NCBI GenBank assembly: GCA_964643145.1
Contig: CAZXPG010000039.1
Location: forward strand, 1-19,257
Reading direction: 5' to 3'
From: CAZXPG01 sp964643145
GTDB taxonomy: Bacteria; Pseudomonadota; Alphaproteobacteria; Rickettsiales; Arcanibacteraceae
Length of the DNA stretch: 19,257 nucleotides
The notes beneath the pieces were generated by a model, which was given only the letters and a program-made list of their open reading frames with translations, made no database searches and was not told where the DNA came from. Shown piece by piece: positions 1-7,383 of the stretch. The position numbers and the translations under genes were made by a program. How positions within the stretch are numbered: the stretch's first letter is position 1; every line of letters starts with the position of its first letter.

Positions 1-8
1 TTCAATAT

Positions 9-53
9 CATGCCAGTTTTGGATAAGCAAAGCTTATCCAAAACTGAGGTTAC
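9..53 (+). repeat. Palindromic repeat, copy 1
   Basis: Perfect 15-bp inverted repeat: arm CAGTTTTGGATAAGC at 14-28, loop AAA at 29-31, complementary arm at 32-46, then AGGTTAC. The left flank (positions 1-13, TTCAATATCATGC) matches the flank of copy 2 at 12 of 13 positions, so the conserved unit is longer than the palindrome and probably begins before the window. Read on the + strand it contains a free mini-ORF, ATG at 10 to TAA at 55-57, reading MPVLDKQSLSKTEVT. That this peptide is made is doubtful; the frame is simply a property of the repeat. Confidence 0.93.
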
Positions 54-59
54 ATAAAG

Positions 60-170
60 AGCTAATGGGGGAAACCTGTAGCCGTAGTTACTTGCAGGCG
101 TATTGCGTGCCAACTAGGTGCGATACGCCTGCCGAAAGCCTATAGGGTGTATAGACAATAATGCTTTTTT
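60..170 (+). other. Structured leader or possible small RNA, unrecognised
   Basis: No gene is visible between copy 1 and the small ORF at 214. The stretch contains a 13-bp stem, GCAGGCGTATTGC at 94-106 with GCGATACGCCTGC at 120-132 (one G-T pair), around a 13-nt loop. A smaller CTATA/TATAG hairpin follows at about 139-153, then a run of six T at 165-170. This could be the 5' leader of the downstream operon or a small RNA ending at the T run. It does not match SRP RNA, tmRNA, RNase P RNA, a tRNA or a riboswitch class that I recognise. Confidence 0.35.
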
Positions 171-213
171 ATGATACGCTCCTTGGCGCAGACTGTAAAT
201 GTCAGAGGTGGGT

Positions 214-477
214 ATGAGCAAAATCAGATTTGATGTCTATACATGGATACAGAGACTGCCCAGTGCAGCCTATAGTTTTAATGGGTATAGTGTGCAGGGG
301 GGGACAGAAATATTGCTCAAGGTTACCCCTGTAAATGATAATATTCCCTCACGTCCGTGCAGTCACATGGTGACATTCTCTGTTAGCCGTTGGCTTCTCG
401 CCTTTATCCTAATGGTAACCAGCATGGTAGGTTTGGCGTTCACCGTACTGTTAATCTTTTTCTTTACGCATTCCTGA
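214..477 (+). CDS. Small single-helix membrane protein, unknown function
   Basis: An 87-residue protein that I do not recognise. The N-terminal ~58 residues are mixed polar. Residues ~60-83 (starting WLLAFILMV, ending LLIFFF) form one strongly hydrophobic helix, followed by only four residues, which suggests a C-terminally anchored membrane protein. ATG 214 is preferred over ATG 199 because AGAGGTGG lies just upstream. The stop codon overlaps the msbA start as TGATG (TGA 475-477, ATG 477-479), and msbA lacks a ribosome-binding site of its own. This stop-restart arrangement is the main reason to believe the gene is real, and it suggests a role linked to the transporter or in setting its dose. 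Confidence 0.6.
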   Translation: MSKIRFDVYTWIQRLPSAAYSFNGYSVQGGTEILLKVTPVNDNIPSRPCSHMVTFSVSRWLLAFILMVTSMVGLAFTVLLIFFFTHS

Positions 478-2225
478 TGGGTTTATCCTCTCCTGATTCC
501 AGCTTTTCGCTTGTTAAACGGCTATTCACCGACTATATCGCTCCTTATGTCCATAAGCTATTGCTTGCCGTCTTGTGTATGGTGCTTGTGGCTGCGGCAA
601 CGGCAGGAAATGCCTGGATGCTACAGCCGGCACTGGATAAAATATTTCTACAAAAAGATGCATCAATGCTGCTCTATATCCCGCTTGGGGTGATGGCGAT
701 TGCACTTGTTAAAGGTACAGCGGCCTATTTCCAAGCGATATTGATGAAATATGTCGGGCAACGTGTTGTCACAGATATGCAGTTGAAACTCTACGCACAT
801 CTACTCCATGCTGATTTAGCTGTATTACACCGCCATTCCTCTGGTCGGCTTATTTCCCGTTTTACGAATGACATTACGATTATGCGTGGTGCGGTTTCCA
901 CTATCCTGACGGGGATTGCGCGTGAACTACTGACGGTGATATTTCTTCTGGGGTTGATGATCTATCAGAGTGGCATATTGTCGGTGATTGCCTTCACTGT
1001 CTTCCCTATTGCGGTCTATCCGATTATTCGCTTAGGCAAGAGGATGCGGAAAATTGCCAATAAAACCCAGGAAGAGCTGGGGAACTACACCTCGCAGCTT
1101 GATGAAACTTTTCAAGGGATCCGTGTGGTGAAAGCCTATAGGCGGGAGGTGTTCGAGATTAGTCGGGCAAACCGTATTATGGAAGGTATTTTAGCACTCT
1201 ATCTTAAAGCTGCTCGTACAGAATCGGTTACGTCCCCTATTATGGAAACGTTGAGTGGTGTAGCGATTGCAGCAGTGATCTGGTATGGGGGGGCGCAGGT
1301 CATTGAAGGGGAAACAACGCCTGGCAGTTTTTTTTCCTTTGTGGCGGCGTTAATTATGGCCTATAAGCCGATTAAAAGCCTGGCTGATTTAAATACTTCC
1401 CTGCAAGAAGGGTTGGCCGCCGCTAGACGGTTATTTGCCATTCTTGATGTAACGGCTGTCATTCAGGATTCCTCGCATGCACGGCCTTTAGTGTTAACGG
1501 GGGGGGATATTGCATTAAAACAGGTGAGTTTTGCGTATATGCCAGGAAAGAACGCCCTACATGACCTATCATTAACGGTGCCTGCGGGTAAAACAGTAGC
1601 GTTGGTTGGGGCGTCAGGTAGCGGAAAATCCACCATCATGAACTTGATATTGCGTTTCTATGACCCGGCTGATGGCAGTATCAGTATTGATGGAGTGGAT
1701 ATACGCGATGTCACATTATCTTCTCTGCGCGATGCAATTTCGTTGGTTAGCCAAGATATTGTGTTGTTTGATGATACGGTGCTGGCCAATATCCTCTATG
1801 GCAGGTTGGATGCCAGCCGTGAGGAGGTGATTGAGGCAGCTAGGCAGGCGGCGGCGCATGAGTTTATTATGGAACTGCCAGAGGGTTATGATACCCGTAT
1901 TGGCCAGCGTGGTTTTAGTTTGTCGGGTGGACAACGTCAGCGACTTTCTATTGCCCGTGCGATTCTGAAGAATAGCCCAATATTGTTGTTGGATGAGGCA
2001 ACATCGGCACTTGACCCGATTTCTGAGCAACTGATCCAGAATGCCTTGGATAGTTTACGGGTAGGGCGCACTACCATAATCATTGCTCACCGGCTATCTA
2101 CCGTACAAAATGCCGACATTATTTACGTAATGCGAGAGGGAAGGGTGGTAGAAGCAGGCACGCATGATGAACTCCTGCTGAAAAAAGGGGAATATAGCAG
2201 GCTCTATGCCAAACCAACGTTCTGA
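477..2225 (+). CDS. msbA: MsbA-type lipid A/phospholipid exporter, ABC permease-ATPase
   Basis: A half-transporter expected to dimerise in the inner membrane and flip lipid A core or related lipids to the periplasmic face using ATP. From ATG 477 it has 582 residues, the usual MsbA length. The N-terminal ~320 residues hold the six-helix ABC exporter domain, and the rest is the nucleotide-binding domain: Walker A GASGSGKST at 378-386, Q-loop SQDIVLF, signature LSGGQ at 482-486, Walker B ILLLDE at 502-507, and the H-loop histidine 538 in AHRLST. The same frame stays open back to a TTG at 390, but the extra 29 residues are not family-like, and ATG 477 is coupled to the upstream gene as TGATG. Other lipid or multidrug exporters of this subfamily share these motifs, so the substrate is inferred. 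Confidence 0.88.
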   Translation: MGLSSPDSSFSLVKRLFTDYIAPYVHKLLLAVLCMVLVAAATAGNAWMLQPALDKIFLQKDASMLLYIPLGVMAIALVKGTAAYFQAILMKYVGQRVVTDMQLKLYAHLLHADLAVLHRHSSGRLISRFTNDITIMRGAVSTILTGIARELLTVIFLLGLMIYQSGILSVIAFTVFPIAVYPIIRLGKRMRKIANKTQEELGNYTSQLDETFQGIRVVKAYRREVFEISRANRIMEGILALYLKAARTESVTSPIMETLSGVAIAAVIWYGGAQVIEGETTPGSFFSFVAALIMAYKPIKSLADLNTSLQEGLAAARRLFAILDVTAVIQDSSHARPLVLTGGDIALKQVSFAYMPGKNALHDLSLTVPAGKTVALVGASGSGKSTIMNLILRFYDPADGSISIDGVDIRDVTLSSLRDAISLVSQDIVLFDDTVLANILYGRLDASREEVIEAARQAAAHEFIMELPEGYDTRIGQRGFSLSGGQRQRLSIARAILKNSPILLLDEATSALDPISEQLIQNALDSLRVGRTTIIIAHRLSTVQNADIIYVMREGRVVEAGTHDELLLKKGEYSRLYAKPTF

Positions 2226-2240
2226 ATTGGTTTGGTATAG
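2204..2240. terminator. Hairpin between convergent msbA and thiC
   Basis: A 14-bp stem, CTATGCCAAACCAA at 2204-2217 with TTGGTTTGGTATAG at 2227-2240 (one G-T pair), and a 9-nt loop that carries the msbA stop codon. It lies in the 24-nt gap between two convergent genes. No T run follows on either strand, so it may act as a weak or bidirectional terminator or a 3'-end stabiliser. Confidence 0.5.
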
Positions 2241-2249
2241 TCGCTACAG

Positions 2250-4067
2250 TTACGGCAATATTTTGTAAATCTCTGCCCCTTCTTCCCGGAATTTCTCCGA
2301 CATGGCTTCCATGCCTTCCTCGCGTTCACGCTTGGCTTTGGCATAGTCGCGTACATCCTGGGAGATTTTCATCGAGCAGAATTTTGGCCCGCACATCGAA
2401 CAGAAATGAGCAATTTTTGCCCCTTCTGCTGGTAGTGTTTGGTCGTGGAATTTTTCAGCGGTTTCTGGGTCAAGTGACAGATTAAACTGGTCACGCCAGC
2501 GGAATTCAAAGCGGGCGCGGGAAAGGGCGTCATCGCGTAGTTGCGCCCCCGGGTGGCCTTTGGCCAGGTCAGCGGCATGGGCAGCGATTTTATAGGTGAC
2601 GACGCCCACTTTCACATCTTCTCTATCTGGTAGCCCTAAATGTTCTTTCGGTGTCACATAGCAGAGCATGGCAGTGCCATACCAACCAATCATCGCAGCA
2701 CCAATACCGCTGGTAATATGGTCATAGCCAGGGGCAATATCGGTGGTGAGTGGGCCAAGCGTGTAGAATGGCGCCTCTTTGCAATATTCCAGCTGCTTGT
2801 CCATATTTTCTTTAATCAGGTGCATAGGCACATGCCCAGGCCCTTCAATCATCACCTGGCAATCATGCTTCCAGGCAATATCGGTTAGTTCTCCCAGCGT
2901 TTCCAGCTCGGCAAATTGTGCCGCATCATTGGCATCAGCAATAGAACCCGGCCGCAAGCCATCGCCCAGGCTGAAGCTAATGTCATAGGCGCGCATAATA
3001 TCGCAGATTTCCTCAAAATGCGTGTAGAGGAAGCTTTCCTGATGATGTGCCAGGCACCATTTCGCCATGATAGAGCCACCGCGTGAGACAATGCCTGTCA
3101 CCCGCTTTTCCGTCAGGTGAATAAAGGGCAGGCGCACTCCGGCATGGATGGTGAAGTAATCTACGCCCTGTTCAGCTTGCTCAATCAGTGTATCGCGGAA
3201 AATATCCCAGGTCAGCTCTTCAGCAATACCGCCCACTTTTTCCAGTGCCTGATAAATAGGCACGGTGCCGACCGGCACAGGTGAGTTGCGCAGAATCCAT
3301 TCGCGGGTGGTGTGAATGTTTTTACCTGTCGATAGATCCATAATAGTATCGGCACCCCAGCGTGTCGCCCATACCATTTTTTCTACTTCTTCCTCAATGG
3401 AAGAACTAACGGCGGAATTACCGATATTGGCATTGATTTTCACCAGGAAATTGCGGCCGATAATCATCGGTTCCGCTTCCGGGTGGTTGATATTGGCAGG
3501 GATAATGGCACGGCCTCTGGCAATTTCATCGCGCACAAATTCAGGCGTAATCACCTTAGGGATAGCAGCGCCAAAGGCCTGGCCACCCTGGCTGTTTTCA
3601 GGCAGTGCTTCGCGCCTTCCCATATTTTCGCGAATGGCGATATATTCCATTTCAGGGGTAATAATCCCCGCCCGTGCATAAGCCAGTTGTGTTACGGCCT
3701 TGCCGGGTTTGGCGCGCAGTGGCCGTGTGTTAGGGGAGGGGAACAGTTCGGTATTAGCCAGCGGATTATAGTTTTTCTCGCCATTATCTTCAGGCTTTAC
3801 TTCCCTTCCTGCATAAGCCTCCACATCGCCGCGTGCTTCAATCCAGCACTGCCTTAGTTTTGGCAAGCCTTTGCGGATGTCAATAGAGGCTGAAGGGTCA
3901 GTATAGGGGCCGGAAGTATCGTAAACACGTACATTCGGCTCACCACTTGCAGGGCTTAAGCTAATATCACGCATAGCAACCCGCAGGTCTTTATGAGTCT
4001 GACCTTCCACGTAGATTTTTGTAGAAGCGGGCAGCGGGTCGGTGGTGATGGTAAAATGGTTAGACAT
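2250..4067 (-). CDS. thiC: Phosphomethylpyrimidine synthase ThiC
   Basis: A radical-SAM enzyme that converts aminoimidazole ribotide to hydroxymethylpyrimidine phosphate, the pyrimidine half of thiamine. It has 605 residues, normal for the family. The C-terminal CX2CX4C cluster motif CSMCGPKFC (Cys 556, 559, 564) binds the 4Fe-4S cluster, and family blocks such as SRGGSIMAKW and EGPGHVPMH are intact. The ATG (4065-4067) lies inside the last codons of gatB, so the genes overlap by 8 nt, and the gatB tail provides the ribosome-binding site GAAGGAGAA. The sequence upstream is gatB coding sequence, which leaves no room for the TPP riboswitch that usually controls thiC. No other thiamine gene is in the window. 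Confidence 0.95.
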   Translation of the reverse strand: MSNHFTITTDPLPASTKIYVEGQTHKDLRVAMRDISLSPASGEPNVRVYDTSGPYTDPSASIDIRKGLPKLRQCWIEARGDVEAYAGREVKPEDNGEKNYNPLANTELFPSPNTRPLRAKPGKAVTQLAYARAGIITPEMEYIAIRENMGRREALPENSQGGQAFGAAIPKVITPEFVRDEIARGRAIIPANINHPEAEPMIIGRNFLVKINANIGNSAVSSSIEEEVEKMVWATRWGADTIMDLSTGKNIHTTREWILRNSPVPVGTVPIYQALEKVGGIAEELTWDIFRDTLIEQAEQGVDYFTIHAGVRLPFIHLTEKRVTGIVSRGGSIMAKWCLAHHQESFLYTHFEEICDIMRAYDISFSLGDGLRPGSIADANDAAQFAELETLGELTDIAWKHDCQVMIEGPGHVPMHLIKENMDKQLEYCKEAPFYTLGPLTTDIAPGYDHITSGIGAAMIGWYGTAMLCYVTPKEHLGLPDREDVKVGVVTYKIAAHAADLAKGHPGAQLRDDALSRARFEFRWRDQFNLSLDPETAEKFHDQTLPAEGAKIAHFCSMCGPKFCSMKISQDVRDYAKAKREREEGMEAMSEKFREEGAEIYKILP

Positions 4068-5538
4068 GGCTTTCTCCTTCCAGGACAGGTTCCTGGCTTA
4101 ATTTCTGCCGCAGAATTTCATTCACTTTATCCGGGTTTACTTTGCCGCCTGATGCTTTCATAATCTGGCCAATAAAGAAGCCGAAGAGTTTTTCTTTTCC
4201 TGAGCGGTATTCTGCTACTTTATCCTGGTTACTGGCCAGCACTTCATCAATGATTTTCTCAATGGCGCTGCTATCTGTTACCTGGCGCAGGCCTTGTTCT
4301 TCTACGATTGTTGCAGCGTCTTTGCCGGTTTCAAACATCAGATCAAACACCTGTTTGGCGATTTTGCCGGAGATGGTATTATCAGCAATTAGTGATAATA
4401 ACCCTTTGAATTGTAGTGTAGAAACCGGTGATTCTTCAATGCGTACCCCCAGCTTGTTCAGGCGGCCAAATAACTCGCCTGTCATCCAGTTGGCGGCAAG
4501 CTTGGCATCAATCCCTTCCAGCAGTTCTTCAAAATAGACGGTATTTTCCTTATCTGCTACAATAACGCTGGCATCATAGGCATTCAGGCCAAGTTGCATA
4601 TAGCGGGCTTTCTTCTGGTCAGGCAGTTCAGGCAGTGTAGCGCGGATTTCATCCACAAATGCCTGTTCAAGCACCAGTGGCAACAGGTCAGGATCGGGGA
4701 AATATCGGTAATCATGTGCATCTTCTTTGCTGCGCATGGTGCGGGTGGTGCCGTTATTGGCATCAAATAGACGGGTTTCCTGCTGAATCTCGCCACCTTC
4801 TTCTAAAATATCCACCTGGCGCTGTGCTTCGTATTCGATAGCGCGCATAATATTGCGGAAGGAGTTGATATTCTTGATTTCGCAGCGCGTGCCAAAGGGG
4901 GCACCCGGACGCCTAACCGATACATTGGCATCACAACGCAGGGAACCTTTTTCCATATCGCCGTCACAGGTGCCAAGATAACGCAGGATACTGCGTAGTT
5001 TCTTCACATATTCCGCTGCCTCTTCCGCCGAGCGCATATCAGGTTCTGACACAATTTCCATCAAGGCAATGCCGGAGCGGTTCAGGTCGATAAAGGTATG
5101 TTTGGGGCTTTGGTCATGCAGGCTTTTTCCGGCATCCTGTTCCAGATGCAGGCGGGTGACACCTATGGAACGGGTGCTGCCATCGGCCATATCCAGGATG
5201 ATTTTACCCTTGCCCACAATAGGGTCAAGAAACTGGGAGATTTGGTAGCCTTGCGGTAGGTCGGCATAGAAATAATTCTTGCGGTCAAAGACAGAAGTCA
5301 GGTTAATTTCTGCATCAAGTCCAAGCCCGGTACGTACGGCCTGCTCTACGCAATATTCATTGATAACGGGCAACATCCCCGGCATGGCGGCATCCACCAG
5401 CGACACCTGCGTGTTAGGTTCTGCGCCAAAGGCCGTTGCTGCGCCTGAAAAAAGCTTAGAGTTGGACGCTACCTGAGCATGGACTTCCAGCCCAATCACT
5501 ATTTCCCATTCGCCTGTTTTTCCCTGAATTATTGCCAT
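4060..5538 (-). CDS. gatB: Asp-tRNA(Asn)/Glu-tRNA(Gln) amidotransferase subunit B
   Basis: The tRNA-binding and kinase subunit of GatCAB, which phosphorylates misacylated Asp-tRNA(Asn) or Glu-tRNA(Gln) before amidation. The 492-residue protein starts with the family block IGLEVHAQ. It contains NRSGIALMEIVSEPD (family pattern NRxGxPLxEIVSxPD) and RCDANVSVR, and ends with the YqeY-like helical tail over roughly the last 150 residues. AAGGAA lies 7 nt upstream of the ATG. The gene follows gatA after 19 nt and overlaps thiC at its 3' end. Nothing looks damaged. Confidence 0.96.
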   Translation of the reverse strand: MAIIQGKTGEWEIVIGLEVHAQVASNSKLFSGAATAFGAEPNTQVSLVDAAMPGMLPVINEYCVEQAVRTGLGLDAEINLTSVFDRKNYFYADLPQGYQISQFLDPIVGKGKIILDMADGSTRSIGVTRLHLEQDAGKSLHDQSPKHTFIDLNRSGIALMEIVSEPDMRSAEEAAEYVKKLRSILRYLGTCDGDMEKGSLRCDANVSVRRPGAPFGTRCEIKNINSFRNIMRAIEYEAQRQVDILEEGGEIQQETRLFDANNGTTRTMRSKEDAHDYRYFPDPDLLPLVLEQAFVDEIRATLPELPDQKKARYMQLGLNAYDASVIVADKENTVYFEELLEGIDAKLAANWMTGELFGRLNKLGVRIEESPVSTLQFKGLLSLIADNTISGKIAKQVFDLMFETGKDAATIVEEQGLRQVTDSSAIEKIIDEVLASNQDKVAEYRSGKEKLFGFFIGQIMKASGGKVNPDKVNEILRQKLSQEPVLEGESHV

Positions 5539-5557
5539 GTTTTGTTCCTTTTATACC

Positions 5558-7006
5558 TTAAATTCCAGCCGCTTCTATCGCTTTCCCTACTTTCAGCACC
5601 GTTCTCTCATCAAATGCTTTGCCAATCACATGCAAGCCCAGCGGTAGCCCTTCTTTCGATAACCCTGCTGGAACAGACATGGCGGGCAGGCCGGCCAGGC
5701 TGGCGGGGATGGTGAAGATGTCGTTGAGATACATTGCCACCGGATCCTCGGTTTTCTCACCCATACCAAAGGCGGCAGAGGGGGTAGTGGGGGTTAGGAT
5801 AGCATCAACTTTGGTGAAGCTTTCGGCAAAATCACGGGCAATAAGGGTGCGTACGCGTTGCGCCTTTTTATAATAAGCATCATAATAACCTGCCGATAAC
5901 ACATAGGTGCCAATCATGATACGGCGCTTCACTTCCGCTCCAAACCCTGCGGCGCGTGTGGCTTCATACATGGCATCCAGGCTGCTATTCTCGCCTGTTA
6001 CCCGCAGGCCGTAGCGCACACCGTCATAGCGTGCCAGGTTCGAGGAAGCTTCCGCCGGGGCGATAATATAGTAAACAGGCAGTGCATATTTGGTATGTGG
6101 CAGGCTGATTTCCACAATCTCTGCCCCAGCTGCTTTCAGCCGATCGGCCCCGTCTTGCCAGAGTTTGGCAATTTCTTCTGGCATTCCTTCCGTATAATAT
6201 TCTTTCGGGATACCAATCCGCATGCCCTTCACATCCCCATTTAAGCCGGAAAGTGCCGGAATGGGCAGTTTTGCGCAGGTGGAATCGTTGCCATCATGCC
6301 CCATAATGGGTTCAAGCATCAGTGCCGCATCTTCAACCGTGCGGGTGAACACCCCTGCTTGGTCAAGTGAACTGGCAAAAGCCACCATGCCATAGCGCGA
6401 ACAGCGGCCATAGGTGGGTTTTATCCCGACAATGCCACAGAAGCTGGCGGGTTGGCGAATAGAGCCGCCCGTGTCGCTGCCAAGCGCCCCCATGACGCTG
6501 CCTGCGGCAACGGCTGCGGCTGACCCGCCAGAAGAGCCGCCTGGCACCAGTGTTGCGTCGCTATCTTTGCGTTTCCACGGGTTTTTCACTGGGCCATAAA
6601 AACTGGTGATATTGGCAGAACCCATGGCAAATTCATCCATATTGGTTTTACCCAGCATTACCCCGCCAGCTTCCTGTAATAAATGGCTAACGGTGGATTC
6701 ATACGGGGGCACAAATCCATCAAGAATATGAGAAGCAGCAGTAGTGAGCACGCCCTTGGTGCAGAATAAATCCTTCACCCCTACTGGGATACCGTCAAGT
6801 TTGCGCGCCGTACCTGCTTGGATGCGTTTATCGGCTTCCTTGGCGTTGCGGAGTGCCAGTTCTGGTGTTTCAGTGATAAAGGCGTTTAAATCACGTGTTT
6901 CTTCAAGCCTGGCAATATGGCTTTTTGTTAGCTCTTCTGCCGTGAAATCGTTCTTTTTCAGGCCATCTAATGCCTGCTTAATGGTGAGTTTGGTTAATTC
7001 TGTCAT
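5558..7006 (-). CDS. gatA: Asp-tRNA(Asn)/Glu-tRNA(Gln) amidotransferase subunit A
   Basis: The glutaminase subunit of GatCAB, which releases ammonia from glutamine for transamidation. It is an amidase-signature protein of 482 residues with a complete Ser-cisSer-Lys triad: Lys78 in PVGVKDLF, cis-Ser158 in PGGSSGGS and nucleophile Ser182 in GSDTGGSIRQ. The 24-residue spacing between the serines matches characterised GatA enzymes. The ATG shares one base with the gatC stop (TAATG), so translation is coupled and subunit output is probably balanced. Domain content and neighbours exclude other amidases. Confidence 0.96.
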   Translation of the reverse strand: MTELTKLTIKQALDGLKKNDFTAEELTKSHIARLEETRDLNAFITETPELALRNAKEADKRIQAGTARKLDGIPVGVKDLFCTKGVLTTAASHILDGFVPPYESTVSHLLQEAGGVMLGKTNMDEFAMGSANITSFYGPVKNPWKRKDSDATLVPGGSSGGSAAAVAAGSVMGALGSDTGGSIRQPASFCGIVGIKPTYGRCSRYGMVAFASSLDQAGVFTRTVEDAALMLEPIMGHDGNDSTCAKLPIPALSGLNGDVKGMRIGIPKEYYTEGMPEEIAKLWQDGADRLKAAGAEIVEISLPHTKYALPVYYIIAPAEASSNLARYDGVRYGLRVTGENSSLDAMYEATRAAGFGAEVKRRIMIGTYVLSAGYYDAYYKKAQRVRTLIARDFAESFTKVDAILTPTTPSAAFGMGEKTEDPVAMYLNDIFTIPASLAGLPAMSVPAGLSKEGLPLGLHVIGKAFDERTVLKVGKAIEAAGI

Positions 7007-7293
7007 TATTCAATTACCTTTGGTACTACAAAACAGCCATATTCGCTTTCAGGGGCATTCTGCAATACCGCCTCAATACAATTTCCCTCTGTTACCTTAT
7101 CTTCACGCATGGGAAGCGCAGCCTGGGAGACGCTGGTCATCTGCGGAACGTTTTCCGTATCCACTTCTTGTAGCACCTCTACCATACCAATGATATTCTG
7201 AAGTTCCTTATGGAAATGCGGCACTTCATCTTCAGTTAGGGCAATACGCGCCAGCTTGGCAATTTTGATGATATTTTCAGGTGTTAAGGACAT
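7006..7293 (-). CDS. gatC: Asp-tRNA(Asn)/Glu-tRNA(Gln) amidotransferase subunit C
   Basis: The small GatCAB subunit that wraps around and stabilises GatA against GatB. It is 95 residues long, typical for the family, with the N-terminal helix pattern IIKIAKLARIALTEDE, the central ELQNII helix and a C-terminal PxxVIE tail. GTGAGG lies about 9 nt upstream of the ATG. The gene lies 90 nt downstream of lepA on the same strand and overlaps gatA by one base. It may be read through from lepA or have its own promoter in the 90-nt gap, where only weak promoter-like boxes are visible. Confidence 0.94.
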   Translation of the reverse strand: MSLTPENIIKIAKLARIALTEDEVPHFHKELQNIIGMVEVLQEVDTENVPQMTSVSQAALPMREDKVTEGNCIEAVLQNAPESEYGCFVVPKVIE

Positions 7294-7383
7294 GAGTTAT
7301 GCCTCACTTCATAAGTTGGTTTAGGGGTAGAAGAAATTTTTACCCCAAACTTGCCCGCCCTGCAATGGAAATATTTTTTGACT

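Noticed and set aside
53..190. tRNA, tmRNA or SRP RNA gene upstream of msbA
   Set aside because: No cloverleaf, TTCGA arm, CCA end or SRP core loop could be found; only simple hairpins are present.
390..476. MsbA starting at TTG 390
   Set aside because: The added residues are not family-like, and ATG 477 gives the standard 582-residue length with TGATG coupling.
3316..3681. Long open frames antisense to thiC, gatB, gatA and lepA
   Set aside because: They lie opposite intact conserved genes, have no recognisable domains or starts with ribosome-binding sites, and follow from the codon bias of the real genes.
4068..4200. TPP riboswitch upstream of thiC
   Set aside because: The upstream sequence is intact gatB coding sequence, and no TPP aptamer motifs were seen.
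7294..7383. Promoter and bulged hairpin between lepA and gatC
   Set aside because: On the minus strand TTGCAG-N17-TAAAAA matches consensus only partly, and the GGGGTA/TACCCC hairpin has no T run. The evidence is too weak to list.
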